DNA of 64,000 bases from Phocaeicola vulgatus ATCC 8482 (GCF_000012825.1 NC_009614.1:1984001-2048000), one strand, 5' to 3'; numbered from the stretch's first letter, positions 17,012 to 25,589 are shown. The notes: a model not told the origin generated them from the sequence alone. Made by a program: numbers and translations.

Positions 17012-18016
17012 GTGAGCATCTGTGTGCTTGCGGAACGTTATGGCGTAAAAGGACAGACTCTTCGTAAACAATACAAGGAGAAAATCAGTGATTACCGGAA
17101 CTGGGACCAACTCGAACATGCGCATGACTACCTCCTTTATCCTGAAAACATTGGAGAAAACCTTTCTTTGGATGAAACTTGCCTGAGCAATGGAGATGTT
17201 TATACGATTCTGACCAATAAAGCAGCCAAAGGCCGTAAGGGGGCTTTAGTTGCAATGGTTCGTGGAGTGGCCACAGATGCGGTAAGCGGAATCTTGCGCA
17301 GGCTTCCGCACCGGAAACGGCTGTCTGTCAAGACTGTCACTACAGATTTATCTTCAGCCATGATGCTGACGGTCAGAAAGGTGTTTCCTGCCGCAAAGCT
17401 GATCAATGACCGTTTTCATGTACAGCAGCTCATGTCTGAAGCTGTTGACCGGTTAAGAATACGCTATCGGTGGAAAGTACTTGATGCGGAAAATCAGGCT
17501 ATCAGGGAGCACCGTCAAAAGAAGAAAGAAGCAAAGAGTAAGGCGGAAAGGGAGAGAATAGGGAAATGGGAGCCTGAAAGAATGGAGAACGGAGAAACCC
17601 TGCCACAGATAGTAAGCAGAAGCAAGCATATTATACTGAAACACTGGAGCAAATGGAATGAACAGCAAAAGACCAGGGCTGCCATTCTCTTTGATAAATT
17701 CCCCAAGCTTCTGGAAGGATACAGCCTTAGCATGAAACTGACAGACATCTTCAACAAGAAGTCAGGTCCCGATGAAGCAAGGCTAAATCTCGCAAGATGG
17801 TACAATGAAGTGGAAAAGTTTGACTATATGGAGTTCAACAAGGTACTTGATACCTTTTCAAACCATAGTACGACCATCATAAATTATTTTGAAGAACGAT
17901 TGACAAATGCTTCAGCGGAGTCGTTCAATGCTAAAATCAAAGCTTTTCGAAGCCAGTTAAGAGGGGTGGCTGATCTGAAATTCTTCATGTTCAGACTGGC
18001 TAGGCTATACGCTTAA
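17012..18016 (+). CDS. ISAon1-type transposase, catalytic part
   Basis: A 334-residue DDE-type (ISL3-like DDE_Tnp) transposase. An HTH-like start (ERYGVKGQTLRKQYK) precedes the catalytic core: LSLDETCLS (first Asp), TVTTDLSSAM with NDRFHVQQL (second Asp region) and the terminal NASAESFNAKIKAFR carrying the Glu. It begins with GTG at 17012 and is in another frame from the upstream ORF. Both flanking repeats are present, so the element may be active. Confidence 0.85.
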   Translation: MSICVLAERYGVKGQTLRKQYKEKISDYRNWDQLEHAHDYLLYPENIGENLSLDETCLSNGDVYTILTNKAAKGRKGALVAMVRGVATDAVSGILRRLPHRKRLSVKTVTTDLSSAMMLTVRKVFPAAKLINDRFHVQQLMSEAVDRLRIRYRWKVLDAENQAIREHRQKKKEAKSKAERERIGKWEPERMENGETLPQIVSRSKHIILKHWSKWNEQQKTRAAILFDKFPKLLEGYSLSMKLTDIFNKKSGPDEARLNLARWYNEVEKFDYMEFNKVLDTFSNHSTTIINYFEERLTNASAESFNAKIKAFRSQLRGVADLKFFMFRLARLYA

Positions 18017-18257
18017 AAGAAAGCTTACCAACCAGGAAAATCCGCTGACCCGGTTTTTGGCTTTCCATTTGACTTGTCAACACGTAATTATGACAAAGAT
18101 AAGTCTTTTGCTTCTAATTAGCTTCTAAAAAATGGTATATTTGCAGACTGATTGTTTGAAAACAGATGTAAAGTATGGTACAAATAGAAAAGAAGATGTA
18201 ATGTTTAACGGAAACATGAGGGTAAGCCAACCGCATGCTTCAAAATATTACATCAAA

Positions 18258-18506
18258 ATGAGCAGATCAAGAAAAAAGTTCCCGGCTGGGGTTAATTGTT
18301 GCTGCAAGTCTCAGAAGAAGGGAAAGAAAGTGGCATCCAAGCGGTTCAGACGAAAAGTGAAAGTACTGATGCACCAGGAAAGTTATGAGCGACTGCCTTT
18401 TTTCTCCATCGAATTGACTTCTCCGTGGGATTTGGGTGGAGACGGAAAATCTTTCTATGGTTTTCGCTCCGAGTGTGACTGGTATGAAAAGGTAATGCGG
18501 AAATGA
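18258..18506 (+). CDS. Small basic protein of unknown function
   Basis: An 82-residue, Lys/Arg-rich protein starting MSRSRKKFPAGVNCCCKSQK. The tail has a recognisable block (ELTSPWDLGGDGKSFYGF). Similar short proteins are common in Bacteroides; no function is known to me. The frame is open upstream to 18132, but the basic start at 18258 is more typical. A strong terminator follows at 18569. Confidence 0.6.
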   Translation: MSRSRKKFPAGVNCCCKSQKKGKKVASKRFRRKVKVLMHQESYERLPFFSIELTSPWDLGGDGKSFYGFRSECDWYEKVMRK

Positions 18507-18568
18507 CGGAAAGCTTTGATTCCACGGTAAAAAGCTACCTTGTTCATAAGTAGTGTGCTTGCTAGCCC

Positions 18569-18614
18569 AACTTTAACGCCCCGAAAAAGGCTGATTTTTC
18601 GGGGCGTTAAAGTT
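18569..18614. terminator. Strong bidirectional terminator
   Basis: A perfect 20-bp stem (AACTTTAACGCCCCGAAAAA with its complement) and a 6-base loop GGCTGA. It lies between convergent transcription of the small basic protein (plus) and the HTH genes (minus). Confidence 0.8.
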
Positions 18615-18683
18615 GCAAAATCGTTGATACCTAATATTTCATTTTTCTAATTAAACATGTCTGGCATTTGTGAACATGTGGGG

Positions 18684-18983
18684 TTATACATCAAAAGCTT
18701 CCATTCTGTTTTTTTCCAACAAAGCAAGGATGTCCTTTTCCTTGTATAATAGTTTGCCTCCTATTTTGTAGTAAGGCAGTTTGCCGTTTATTCTGTACTC
18801 TGCCAGCGTCCTGCGTGTCAGTTTCAACTGTTCGGCAAGCTCACGGTCCGTAATGTAACGTTCTCCGTTCAGAACCGGACGTAATTTCTCCTCCTGCTTG
18901 TCCAGCATTTCGGACAGGCTGTCTATGTTCCGGAAAAAACGAATGATTTCCGGGGTTTCTTTGGTTAACAGGGATTGAATCAT
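18684..18983 (-). CDS. Excisionase-like helix-turn-helix protein
   Basis: A 99-residue protein whose C-terminal 60 residues form a MerR/excisionase-type winged HTH (ITDRELAEQLKLTRRTLAEY, KLPYYKIGGKLLYKEKDI). Tandem proteins of this size direct excision in CTnDOT-like elements (Xis-type). It follows a second HTH gene by 7 bp; both sit under the phased-repeat promoter at 19334. A DNA-binding excision or transfer regulator is the most likely role. Confidence 0.75.
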   Translation of the reverse strand: MIQSLLTKETPEIIRFFRNIDSLSEMLDKQEEKLRPVLNGERYITDRELAEQLKLTRRTLAEYRINGKLPYYKIGGKLLYKEKDILALLEKNRMEAFDV

Positions 18984-18990
18984 AGCACTT

Positions 18991-19284
18991 CTAAAGGGTT
19001 ATACGGTGAATATTGTTTTCCATAAAACGGATAATATCCTGACGCTTGTAATACACCTTACGGTCTATATGACTGTAAGGGATGGCACTGCTTCTGCGAA
19101 GCTGCAACATCTTTCCGGGAGAGACGTCCATGAGCATGCAAGCCTCCTGGTTGTCAATCCAGTCGTCCATACCGGATACGCAACTTCCGCATGTTTCACA
19201 CATTTTTTTTACAACGGCTTCCAGAGCCTCATTCATTTCCATGAATGTTTTAGCCTCGATACATACAAACTCCATAAACTTCAT
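18991..19284 (-). CDS. Excisionase-like helix-turn-helix protein, upstream partner
   Basis: A 97-residue HTH protein (DNQEACMLMDVSPGKMLQL, PYSHIDRKVYYKRQDIIRF). The N-terminal half contains a Cys pair (CETCGSC). It is first in a two-gene operon with the HTH gene at 18684. Upstream on the minus strand are TTTG and TATTTTCG boxes at 20-bp spacing (about 19297-19328) and the phased repeats 5 bp beyond. Confidence 0.75.
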   Translation of the reverse strand: MKFMEFVCIEAKTFMEMNEALEAVVKKMCETCGSCVSGMDDWIDNQEACMLMDVSPGKMLQLRRSSAIPYSHIDRKVYYKRQDIIRFMENNIHRITL

Positions 19285-19333
19285 TTTTGTCGGATACGAA
19301 AATATGAAAGGGAATATTCATGTCCAAAAGGAT

Positions 19334-19373
19334 GTCGTCAAATGACATCAGATGTCATTAAACGTCATATGTA
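19334..19373 (+). promoter_or_regulatory. Phased 10-bp repeat operator, site B (HTH operon)
   Basis: GTCGTCAAAT, GACATCAGAT, GTCATTAAAC and GTCATATGTA succeed each other at an exact 10-bp period. On the minus strand the array is 5 bp from the TTTG box of the HTH operon promoter, the same geometry as sites A and C. Confidence 0.7.
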
Positions 19374-19502
19374 ACAAAGGGTTGCAGGGGCAAACTTCAG
19401 GAAAATGCTCTGAAATAAATATTATCAACCATATATGTTGAATACCTTGTGTGGAAACGTCTTCAGTTTACCCGGTTTTAAGAATATAGGCGGAGTGGTA
19501 TC

Positions 19503-19546
19503 TGTAAATTGTAAAGTTTACATTACGGACTTTACAGTTTTACACT
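19503..19546. promoter_or_regulatory. TGTAAA palindromic array
   Basis: TGTAAAT and TGTAAAG (19503, 19510) face CTTTACA and TTTTACA (19530, 19539) around a 12-bp centre, a symmetric set of four half-sites. It lies about 200 bp upstream of the plus-strand HTH gene at 19745 and may bind one of the HTH proteins. The rest of 19374-19744 shows no gene. Confidence 0.4.
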
Positions 19547-19744
19547 TCAAAATTTTACGCTTACCATCCACTGATAAAAATTACGCAATACTATTCACTT
19601 GATTATAAATAAGATGTAATATGCAATTAAGTTAATACCGGCACTCCGGCATAGATTTTTCACTAAAGATGGCATATACTCTCGAAAGTGCGCACAAGAA
19701 AGGGTATTTCAGTAAGAACCTTTAAAAGACAGGAGAGATACGCC

Positions 19745-20038
19745 ATGATGTATATAGACAATGAAGTGCTTGAGAAAATGATAATGACCATAGTGGAAGG
19801 TTTTGACCGCATAGAAAAGAAACTGGACAGGATGGGGCGTGTGAAGGATTTCATGAACGGGGACGAGCTGTTGGACAATTATGACATAGCCAGGCTGCTC
19901 AACGTGTCGTTGCGGACAGTCGCCCGTTACCGGGAAAAGGGGCTGATCCGCTATTACCAGACGGACGATAACGGAAAAAACTTCTACAGAAGCTCGGAAA
20001 TACAGGAATTCTTGCTGAAACGCGGAAAGAAAAAATGA
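19745..20038 (+). CDS. Helix-turn-helix domain protein
   Basis: A 97-residue protein with an N-terminal helical segment (VLEKMIMTIVEGFDRIEKKL, coiled-coil-like) and a C-terminal MerR/excisionase HTH (DIARLLNVSLRTVARYREKG, then IRYYQTDDNGKNFYRSSEI). It is the third such protein in the cluster, divergent from the other two. ATG codons at 19745 and 19748 are both possible; the longer open frame to a GTG at 19688 looks non-coding. Probably regulates element excision or transfer genes. Confidence 0.75.
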   Translation: MMYIDNEVLEKMIMTIVEGFDRIEKKLDRMGRVKDFMNGDELLDNYDIARLLNVSLRTVARYREKGLIRYYQTDDNGKNFYRSSEIQEFLLKRGKKK

Positions 20039-20094
20039 GCGTGGGAGTATCAATATGCGGAAGTTATGCTAACTTTGTTTCATAAACAGTTGTT

Positions 20095-20799
20095 ATGAAG
20101 ACAAATACCAATTCTAGATATGCCGTTGCGGTCCTTATTGACGGGGATAACGCCTCCTTTGAGAAGATGGAGGATATAATGGGCTTTGTTTCCCGTTATG
20201 GGGATGCCGTTGTGAGACGAATTTATGGAGATTGGACGAGAAAAGCGCTTTCCGCATGGAAGGGAATTGCCCGGGAGCATGGATTCAGGCTTGTACAGGC
20301 TTCCTCCCATGCTCCCGGAAAGAACACGACCGATATCGCGCTGGTCATAGACGCGATGGACATTCTTCGTGACGGTCGGGCGGACTGTTTCTGTCTGGTA
20401 GCCAGTGACGGTGACTACAGCCTGCTTGCCCAACGGATACGTGAGGCCGGATTGAAGGTGCTGGGATATGGGGAGGATAAGACTCCCGTATCATTGGTGC
20501 GGTCCTGTTCCGTGTTCCTGTATGCCGACCGGAAGGAAAACAGGGTTTCGGACAATACTCCCGAATTTTTTATCCAAAGGGACATGGAGTATTTTGACAA
20601 GGCTTTTGAGCAAGCGGCTGACGGTAAAGGGGAGGTGTCCCTTTCGCTGATCGGCGGCGCATTGAAAAAAATGATGCCCAAATTCAAGGTCAGAAGATAT
20701 GGATGCAAGACATTGGGCAAACTTTATGAAAGGCTGGACAGGTACGAGCTGGTCATGACAGACAAGGGAGTGGCAAGTGCCGTGCGGCTGAAAGACTGA
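20095..20799 (+). CDS. NYN-domain (LabA/PIN-like) ribonuclease with OST-HTH-like tail
   Basis: A 234-residue protein. The N-terminal NYN domain has the acidic set expected of PIN-fold nucleases: LIDGDNASF near residue 15, TDIALVIDAMD near 82, and LVASDGDYSLLAQRIRE near 103. The C-terminal 70 residues (SLSLIGGALKKMMPKFKVRR, KTLGKLYERLDRYE) look like an OST-HTH/LOTUS RNA-binding module. Such proteins are predicted to cut RNA; the target is unknown. A TAACTTTG -7 box lies at 20070-20077. Confidence 0.85.
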   Translation: MKTNTNSRYAVAVLIDGDNASFEKMEDIMGFVSRYGDAVVRRIYGDWTRKALSAWKGIAREHGFRLVQASSHAPGKNTTDIALVIDAMDILRDGRADCFCLVASDGDYSLLAQRIREAGLKVLGYGEDKTPVSLVRSCSVFLYADRKENRVSDNTPEFFIQRDMEYFDKAFEQAADGKGEVSLSLIGGALKKMMPKFKVRRYGCKTLGKLYERLDRYELVMTDKGVASAVRLKD

Positions 20800-20822
20800 A
20801 CCGCATGGCGGGAACAATCAGG

Positions 20823-20877
20823 AACCGTCAGTTTCCTTTTATGCATGGCAAGGATGCATAAAAGGAAGCTGACGGTT
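20823..20877. terminator. Bidirectional terminator
   Basis: A near-perfect stem of over 20 bp (AACCGTCAG..TTCCTTTTATGCAT and complement) with loop GGCAAGG. It separates the NYN gene (plus) from the end of the PRTRC operon (minus). Confidence 0.75.
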
Positions 20878-20882
20878 GTTGT

Positions 20883-21674
20883 CTATACCGGAATGGGATT
20901 AATCCGTAGCGTATCGAGATTGAGATAGGCACCCCGGTAGAATGTCCTTCCTTCCCTGAGCATACGCCACAGGATGTCGCAGCCGGTTTGTGCCAGTATG
21001 GAATTGATGAAAAGGTCCTGCTTCTGCAAGGCTTCCGCCAGCGAGCAGCTCGGTCCCGAATCCTTTTCCTTGATGGTGGAGTAGCGTACCTCTTCGGTAA
21101 TGACGTTCATGCGGGGAATGGGCAGGTACTCGTTGGAGACGGGCTGGAGAATCTTGCCACGGATGTTCCCTATCAGGACCTGTCCGGTGGTCCGGGCGTT
21201 GCCGAAGTCCATCCAGTATATGGGCGACCGCTCGTTGTTGGAAGTGTGTTCCCTGTGTTTCTTCAGGAACCGCCAGAGGTTCATCCTGGAGCGGGTGTTG
21301 TCGGTACAGGTGACGATGATGTTCGCCAGGGCGGGTTCTTCCCGGTCTGCGGAGGCTTTCAGCGGATAACGCTGCCCCTTTGCCTCCCACGAGAAGCCGA
21401 AAAAACGGTTGATGCGGGTCGCGAGTGCCGCTGCCTTGTTCAATCCGAGTTCCGATCCGCTGAACAGCTGGCGTCCGATGTTCGCTTCCGTGACGGTATC
21501 GGGGTCAAAGACCGTCACGTGCAGTCCCGGATGTCCTAGCGCCTGTAATGCCACGCTCATCCGCGCCAGGCCGGTGGCCACCTGTGAGCCTGTTCCGCCC
21601 GCACCGATTACGAAGACGGTCACGGGATGGTAGGGATTGAGCAGGTATCTGTCTGTATAATGAATCTTTTTCAT
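20883..21674 (-). CDS. PRTRC system ThiF family protein
   Basis: A 263-residue E1-like adenylyltransferase. The nucleotide-binding loop is VIGAGGTGSQVATGL (about residues 22-36), followed by FDPDTV, the usual ThiF acidic position, and CTDNTRSR around residue 125. It is the ThiF member of the PRTRC (ParB-related, ThiF-related) cassette that travels on plasmids and conjugative elements. Its start overlaps the protein B stop by 4 bases. The cassette's overall biochemical role is unknown. Confidence 0.85.
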   Translation of the reverse strand: MKKIHYTDRYLLNPYHPVTVFVIGAGGTGSQVATGLARMSVALQALGHPGLHVTVFDPDTVTEANIGRQLFSGSELGLNKAAALATRINRFFGFSWEAKGQRYPLKASADREEPALANIIVTCTDNTRSRMNLWRFLKKHREHTSNNERSPIYWMDFGNARTTGQVLIGNIRGKILQPVSNEYLPIPRMNVITEEVRYSTIKEKDSGPSCSLAEALQKQDLFINSILAQTGCDILWRMLREGRTFYRGAYLNLDTLRINPIPV

Positions 21675-22381
21675 GCCAGTAAGTCTTTAAGTTGTTTGCT
21701 CATGGGTTTCAGTTCGTTCTCGTCAAACGGATTGGCGCGTGCCTTTTCCGTTACCGAGACCAGGTTGCTTCCGGTCGGGTTCCTGCTTCCTCCCAGATGG
21801 GAGAACTCGCTGAGCCAGAAACGTTTTTCCCAATACTCGAGGAGTTTTGAGAAAGTCATGTCTTCCGGGGGAGTCAACGCGGCGTTTCCCAGACAGACAC
21901 TGCTGCCCGTGACATTGAAGAAAGGGGCGAGGAAAAGCGGGCTGTTCTCCGCCGGTTTTTCCCCCTTGTAGGAGAAAATGTCCAGCCTGTCACCGGAAAC
22001 CTTGTAGATCACGCCGGGCACATGGAATGTCCCGTCAGGAATATTCAGGCTTCCGGCAAAGAACATCCGCCGTTTTCCCGGAGGATTGTACCAGATGTAC
22101 CTCTCGTGCCCCTTGCGGGTATCACACCACAGCATGTTGGCGGGGATTTTCCCGTGCGGCACGTTCCGCCTGTCATCCGTATAGGATTCCACCAGGGAGT
22201 CCATGAACTCATAGGTGACAGGCATGGCAGCCTCCATCCTGCCCCTGTCATTGATGGGATGCAGTTCGAGGTAATGCATTCCGTTCCCATAGCGGTTCTC
22301 ACGGTATTCATACGCGATCAGTGCCGCCTTGGGCACCATCACCTGTTGCAATTTATTGGTCAGTTCATTCATATCGTTCAT
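21671..22381 (-). CDS. PRTRC system protein B
   Basis: A 236-residue protein at the B position of the PRTRC cassette, directly before ThiF with a 4-base overlap. Recognisable segments are AALIAYEYRENRYGNGMHYL and MLWCDTRKGHERYIWYNPPG. No catalytic motif is apparent. The family is defined only by association with PRTRC clusters. Confidence 0.75.
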   Translation of the reverse strand: MNDMNELTNKLQQVMVPKAALIAYEYRENRYGNGMHYLELHPINDRGRMEAAMPVTYEFMDSLVESYTDDRRNVPHGKIPANMLWCDTRKGHERYIWYNPPGKRRMFFAGSLNIPDGTFHVPGVIYKVSGDRLDIFSYKGEKPAENSPLFLAPFFNVTGSSVCLGNAALTPPEDMTFSKLLEYWEKRFWLSEFSHLGGSRNPTGSNLVSVTEKARANPFDENELKPMSKQLKDLLA

Positions 22382-22382
22382 T

Positions 22383-23492
22383 TTAGAAGTTGTCAGCTAT
22401 ATGTTTTGTAAAACGTGCCAGCCATTTTGAAAGCTTTTCCGGGTAGTCGTCCATTTGGAAGAGACAGTCCGTTTCCGGTGTAAGGAACCTGTATGTGACC
22501 GGTGTAAGGGCATAAGTCTCCTGGTAGTCCGAGTTCATGAACCCTTCCATGCATTCAGCCAGCGTGTCGCGGGTAGAGTAGACCAGCATGACCTGGCTTT
22601 CCATTCCCACCGGGTAAAAATCACGCTCCTCCTCATACGCCCAATCGTACAGGTAGTCTGTGAGGTTCGGGCTTTCCGGGGTGATCAGTGCCATGCCCTC
22701 CCTTATCAGGTCCAACAGTTTTTGCTCCTTCTCCTTTTTTGTCCGGTAATTCCGTACAGCCTCTTCCAGAGAATTGCAGAACGGTTTTCCCGACATCCGT
22801 TTGAGCGCTTTCGCCCGTTTTCCTGACTGGTAGGAATCCGCCAGTCGCCTGTTCGCCCTGATTTCTTTCGGGGAAGCGTCGGAATCCCGGTTTTCCCAGT
22901 CTTCCAGTTCCTCTATGGCGAAGTCATAGCAAAACGCCTCGGTGACATTGCAGACTCCGTGATGCCGGACGAATTGCCGGATGAACTCCTTGACAATGTT
23001 CCTCAATGGTACGGGAAGCCGTTCCGTAAAGTCGATGGGAATCCAGAACAGCTCGGGTTCCGGCCAGTCGTGATGGCGGAACAGACAGAAATGGAGCCTT
23101 CCTTCTTTCTCTTCCAGATTGACACATTCCGGCACGCTCTCGTCCATCGCCTTGTACAGTTCGGTGATTTTCAGACGGGGGCTGCCCCCTTTCCTGTATC
23201 GGAAAGGAAGCTTTATACCCATAAGTCCGGCATAGTTCGATGCCGATTGGTAGAGATAGTCAAAATTCTCCGGTGTCGTGAGATTGACCGGGGAACCGTC
23301 ATATCCGTCTTTATGCCAGAAATCCGGTGCGAGGGGAGGAATCTTATCTGTCAGAAAATCATGACGCTTCCCGGTGGCGGCAGTATCCTCCTTTTTTGTC
23401 CCAATGTTCCTCTTCGGATGTCTGACGGGCCGGCCAAACGGATAATGAGTCCTGCCAGATTCTCCTTGGCTGATTCTGAGAGCTGTCTGCAT
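22383..23492 (-). CDS. PRTRC cluster protein, probably the F-position protein
   Basis: A 369-residue protein between PRTRC C and B; its stop is one base from the start of B. Segments such as LPPLAP-like PPLAPDFWHKDGYDG and a charged middle (NRRLADSYQSGKRAKALKRM) are visible, but I recognise no domain. The F label rests on position and size only. The first 40 residues are low-complexity and basic, so the true start may be internal. Confidence 0.5.
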   Translation of the reverse strand: MQTALRISQGESGRTHYPFGRPVRHPKRNIGTKKEDTAATGKRHDFLTDKIPPLAPDFWHKDGYDGSPVNLTTPENFDYLYQSASNYAGLMGIKLPFRYRKGGSPRLKITELYKAMDESVPECVNLEEKEGRLHFCLFRHHDWPEPELFWIPIDFTERLPVPLRNIVKEFIRQFVRHHGVCNVTEAFCYDFAIEELEDWENRDSDASPKEIRANRRLADSYQSGKRAKALKRMSGKPFCNSLEEAVRNYRTKKEKEQKLLDLIREGMALITPESPNLTDYLYDWAYEEERDFYPVGMESQVMLVYSTRDTLAECMEGFMNSDYQETYALTPVTYRFLTPETDCLFQMDDYPEKLSKWLARFTKHIADNF

Positions 23493-23528
23493 GGTTTGTC
23501 CTCCTTTTTCTTTCTCTTGTCCATACGA

Positions 23529-23750
23529 TTATCCTTTCACTCCGATGGTTGTCTTGAAGCGGTAGACCGCCTTGTCCTCCTCCCATTCCGGTCCGTGAAC
23601 GGTCGCCGTTGTCAGTTCGGGATAGGTCATGGAGTAGAAGTCCATCACCTCGTTTACGGACAGTTCGTTGTTCGGGTCGCTCAATACCAGTTCCTTAGAG
23701 TCCTTCTTGAATTTGAAGACTCTCTGCAATCCTTTGATTTCAAGTGCCAT
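23529..23750 (-). CDS. PRTRC system protein C
   Basis: A 73-residue protein typical in length and sequence of PRTRC protein C (VFKFKKDSKELVLSDPN, VMDFYSMTYPELTTATVHGP). It is predicted as a small ubiquitin-like beta-grasp protein; a pairing with the ThiF-like E1 enzyme has been suggested from such neighbourhoods but is inference here. Confidence 0.8.
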   Translation of the reverse strand: MALEIKGLQRVFKFKKDSKELVLSDPNNELSVNEVMDFYSMTYPELTTATVHGPEWEEDKAVYRFKTTIGVKG

Positions 23751-23772
23751 AATTTCTCTTCTTTTATAAGGT

Positions 23773-24828
23773 TTAACAATATACCATGTCCATTTGTGCC
23801 ATGTCCGTCATGCGGCATTCCTTCGGGAAGTCCGGATATTCCGCGTACGGGTCTTCCCTGAGCAGTTCCCGGTCATCCTCGCAGTCCTTGTCGAAGTTGT
23901 ACATTGCAGCCTCTTGCGGTTGCCGGAGGTATTCACGCTCCTCATGAGTTCTTGCGGTCTCCTGCGCCGGTGCATACTGTGACGAGGCCGGTTGCATCCA
24001 TTGCTTTCCGTCCATCCGTGCCTGTGGCATCTGTACCGGTTGATGGAATTGGATTCCTTGCGGTTGTGGAACTGCCTGTTGCGGGACCGGTTGCGCTTGT
24101 GGTGCGGAAATAGTATATTGTACGGGTTGTGTTTGCGGCTGTCCGGCAAATGGTGTTTGCTGTCCTGAATGTACAGCCGGCCGGGGCGGTTGCGGTTGTG
24201 AAATGGGTTGCGGAACCGGAGCCGGCTGCTCGGGCAAAAACATCGGGATTTGCTCTCCGCTTCGGTATTGCGATGTCGGGGCTGCCGCCGGTTGCGGCTT
24301 GGGCATTGGCGGTTGTTCCATGCCGAACAGGCTTCCCTCCGATGCCTTTTTCTGTACCTCCGCCATCTTCTCGTCAATTTCCTTCTGCTTGTCCGGAAGT
24401 GCCAGTATCCTAGCCTGCTTGAGCCATGTCAACGCTTCGGAATAGCGTTTGCCGGTCATGGCATCCTCCGCCTTCTTAAGCAGCTTTTCCATCTTTTCCC
24501 GTTTCTCGCGGACCTCCTTGGACTCTTTCTCAGCCGCTGACCTGGCGGCTTTGCTTTGTGAGGCCGCCTGTTCTGCCTGCTTCTCGAACGCTTCCAGGTT
24601 GGTAAGGATGCCCTGCGCTTTCTGTACGGGCGTGCCGACAGCCTGCAGGAAGCCCGCATCCAGCTCTTCCGGCGTACCGTTCAGGATGAGCGGGACGATG
24701 CGTTCCCCGTCCTTTACCCCCGACCGTCTGGGAACAACGGCCACCGTCAGATTGTTGTTTACTCGTCTGATGTTGATACTCAGGTCTGTGCCTGCCGTGA
24801 TCATTTGGTTGATTGCTTGAAAAAACAT
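23773..24828 (-). CDS. PRTRC system protein E
   Basis: A 351-residue protein. The N-terminal 75 residues (MFFQAINQMITAGTDLSINI, LTVAVVPRRSG, PLILNGTPEELD) are the conserved PRTRC E part. A charged helical region (residues 80-165) and a long Pro/Gln-rich disordered segment follow (residues 170-290). The opposite strand shows long open frames only because of this biased composition. It is the first large gene of the PRTRC E-C-F-B-ThiF set. Confidence 0.8.
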   Translation of the reverse strand: MFFQAINQMITAGTDLSINIRRVNNNLTVAVVPRRSGVKDGERIVPLILNGTPEELDAGFLQAVGTPVQKAQGILTNLEAFEKQAEQAASQSKAARSAAEKESKEVREKREKMEKLLKKAEDAMTGKRYSEALTWLKQARILALPDKQKEIDEKMAEVQKKASEGSLFGMEQPPMPKPQPAAAPTSQYRSGEQIPMFLPEQPAPVPQPISQPQPPRPAVHSGQQTPFAGQPQTQPVQYTISAPQAQPVPQQAVPQPQGIQFHQPVQMPQARMDGKQWMQPASSQYAPAQETARTHEEREYLRQPQEAAMYNFDKDCEDDRELLREDPYAEYPDFPKECRMTDMAQMDMVYC

Positions 24829-24847
24829 AATGGTAAAATTTTAAATG

Positions 24848-25057
24848 TTATACATAGGTTTCCTTGAAAAAATCCTTTAGGATTCTCTGCCTGTCCGGAT
24901 TCGAGGCGATGCCCCTCAACGGTTCCAGATAGTAGCCGATACGTTTCGGTCCGTCTGTCGTATCGGGAATCCGTTTTTTTACAGGTCTCACACGGCTTGT
25001 GGCGGGCCATGCGGCCGGCATGGCTGGAGCCGGCGGGGTGAATGCAGCTGTTCTCAT
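24848..25057 (-). CDS. Small unknown protein upstream of PRTRC E
   Basis: A 69-residue protein with an Ala/Pro-rich start and a more typical tail (IGYYLEPLRGIASNP). No family recognised. Its position within the tightly packed minus-strand operon supports it being real. Confidence 0.45.
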   Translation of the reverse strand: MRTAAFTPPAPAMPAAWPATSRVRPVKKRIPDTTDGPKRIGYYLEPLRGIASNPDRQRILKDFFKETYV

Positions 25058-25075
25058 GCCTTTATGCTTTAAGGG

Positions 25076-25288
25076 TTATACAAGCATGCCCATGACGGTC
25101 AGGGCGATAATTATTTTTACAATGAGGGTGAACGTCCTGAAAAGGAGGCTGATGAGCGTTCCCGACAAAAGGAACAGGACGAGCAGATACACGGGAATGA
25201 TTCCCTTGCTGTAGAGCAGGCATATTCCCGTAAGCAGGACCAGTGAGACCGTCCGCTTGCAGATGTTTTCGATAAGTCGCAGTTTCAT
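25076..25288 (-). CDS. Small two-helix membrane protein
   Basis: A 70-residue protein with two hydrophobic stretches (VSLVLLTGICLLYSKGIIPV and FLLSGTLISLLF, then LIVKIIIALTVMGMLV). Probably an inner-membrane protein of unknown role in the element's operon. The structured element copy 2 ends 43 bp upstream of its start. Confidence 0.5.
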   Translation of the reverse strand: MKLRLIENICKRTVSLVLLTGICLLYSKGIIPVYLLVLFLLSGTLISLLFRTFTLIVKIIIALTVMGMLV

Positions 25289-25330
25289 GTCTTTAAATTT
25301 TTAAGAATGAATAATCCCATCGGGATATGT

Positions 25331-25505
25331 TTTCCCGATTTTATAGGCCTCCGGCCCTTGGATTGCCTTTTTGCGCAAGGCTTGGCAAAAGAAAATACCG
25401 CAGCGAAGCGAGGATGATTTTCTTTTGACCAACCAAGCCCCCAAAGGGGGCCGCCTTGCGGCAAAAACGAGGCAATCCAAGACCTTTGCCGCTTAAAATC
25501 GGAAA
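25331..25505. ncRNA. Three-way-junction structured element, copy 2
   Basis: Nested pairs: TTTCCCGATTTTA with TAAAATCGGAAA, CTTGGATTGCC with GGCAATCCAAG (exact), TTTTTGCGCAAGGC with GCCTTGCGGCAAAAA. Inside are AAAAGAAAAT/ATTTTCTTTT closing the loop ACCGCAGCGAAGCGAGGATG, and GCCCCC-AAA-GGGGGC. The loop differs from copy 1 at one base, while nearly every stem differs with pairing kept. It sits between topoisomerase III and a small membrane protein gene, again upstream of a minus-strand start. Confidence 0.65.
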
Positions 25506-25589
25506 AACGTATCTTGCACATATAAAAAATAAAAAGGAAGTACAGACAGACGTCTGCACTTCCCTTGTCTTGTTGGCTTTGACATTTGT

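Larger units (their letters stand above)
16589..18050 (+). mobile_element. ISAon1-type insertion sequence, apparently intact
   Basis: A 1462-bp element. Its ends are imperfect inverted repeats: GCTCAGCGGAAATTTCTGG (from 16589) against GGTCAGCGGATTTTCCTGG (complement, from 18050), both continuing into TTGGTAAG. It is flanked by an exact 10-bp duplication CGGTTTTTGG at 16579-16588 and 18051-18060, which marks a recent single insertion. It carries two consecutive plus-strand ORFs that together make the transposase. Confidence 0.85.

Noticed and set aside
22959-23861. A 300-residue plus-strand open frame across the PRTRC genes
   Set aside because: It spans three well-packed minus-strand genes and has a biased composition with no domain; the minus-strand operon explains the region.
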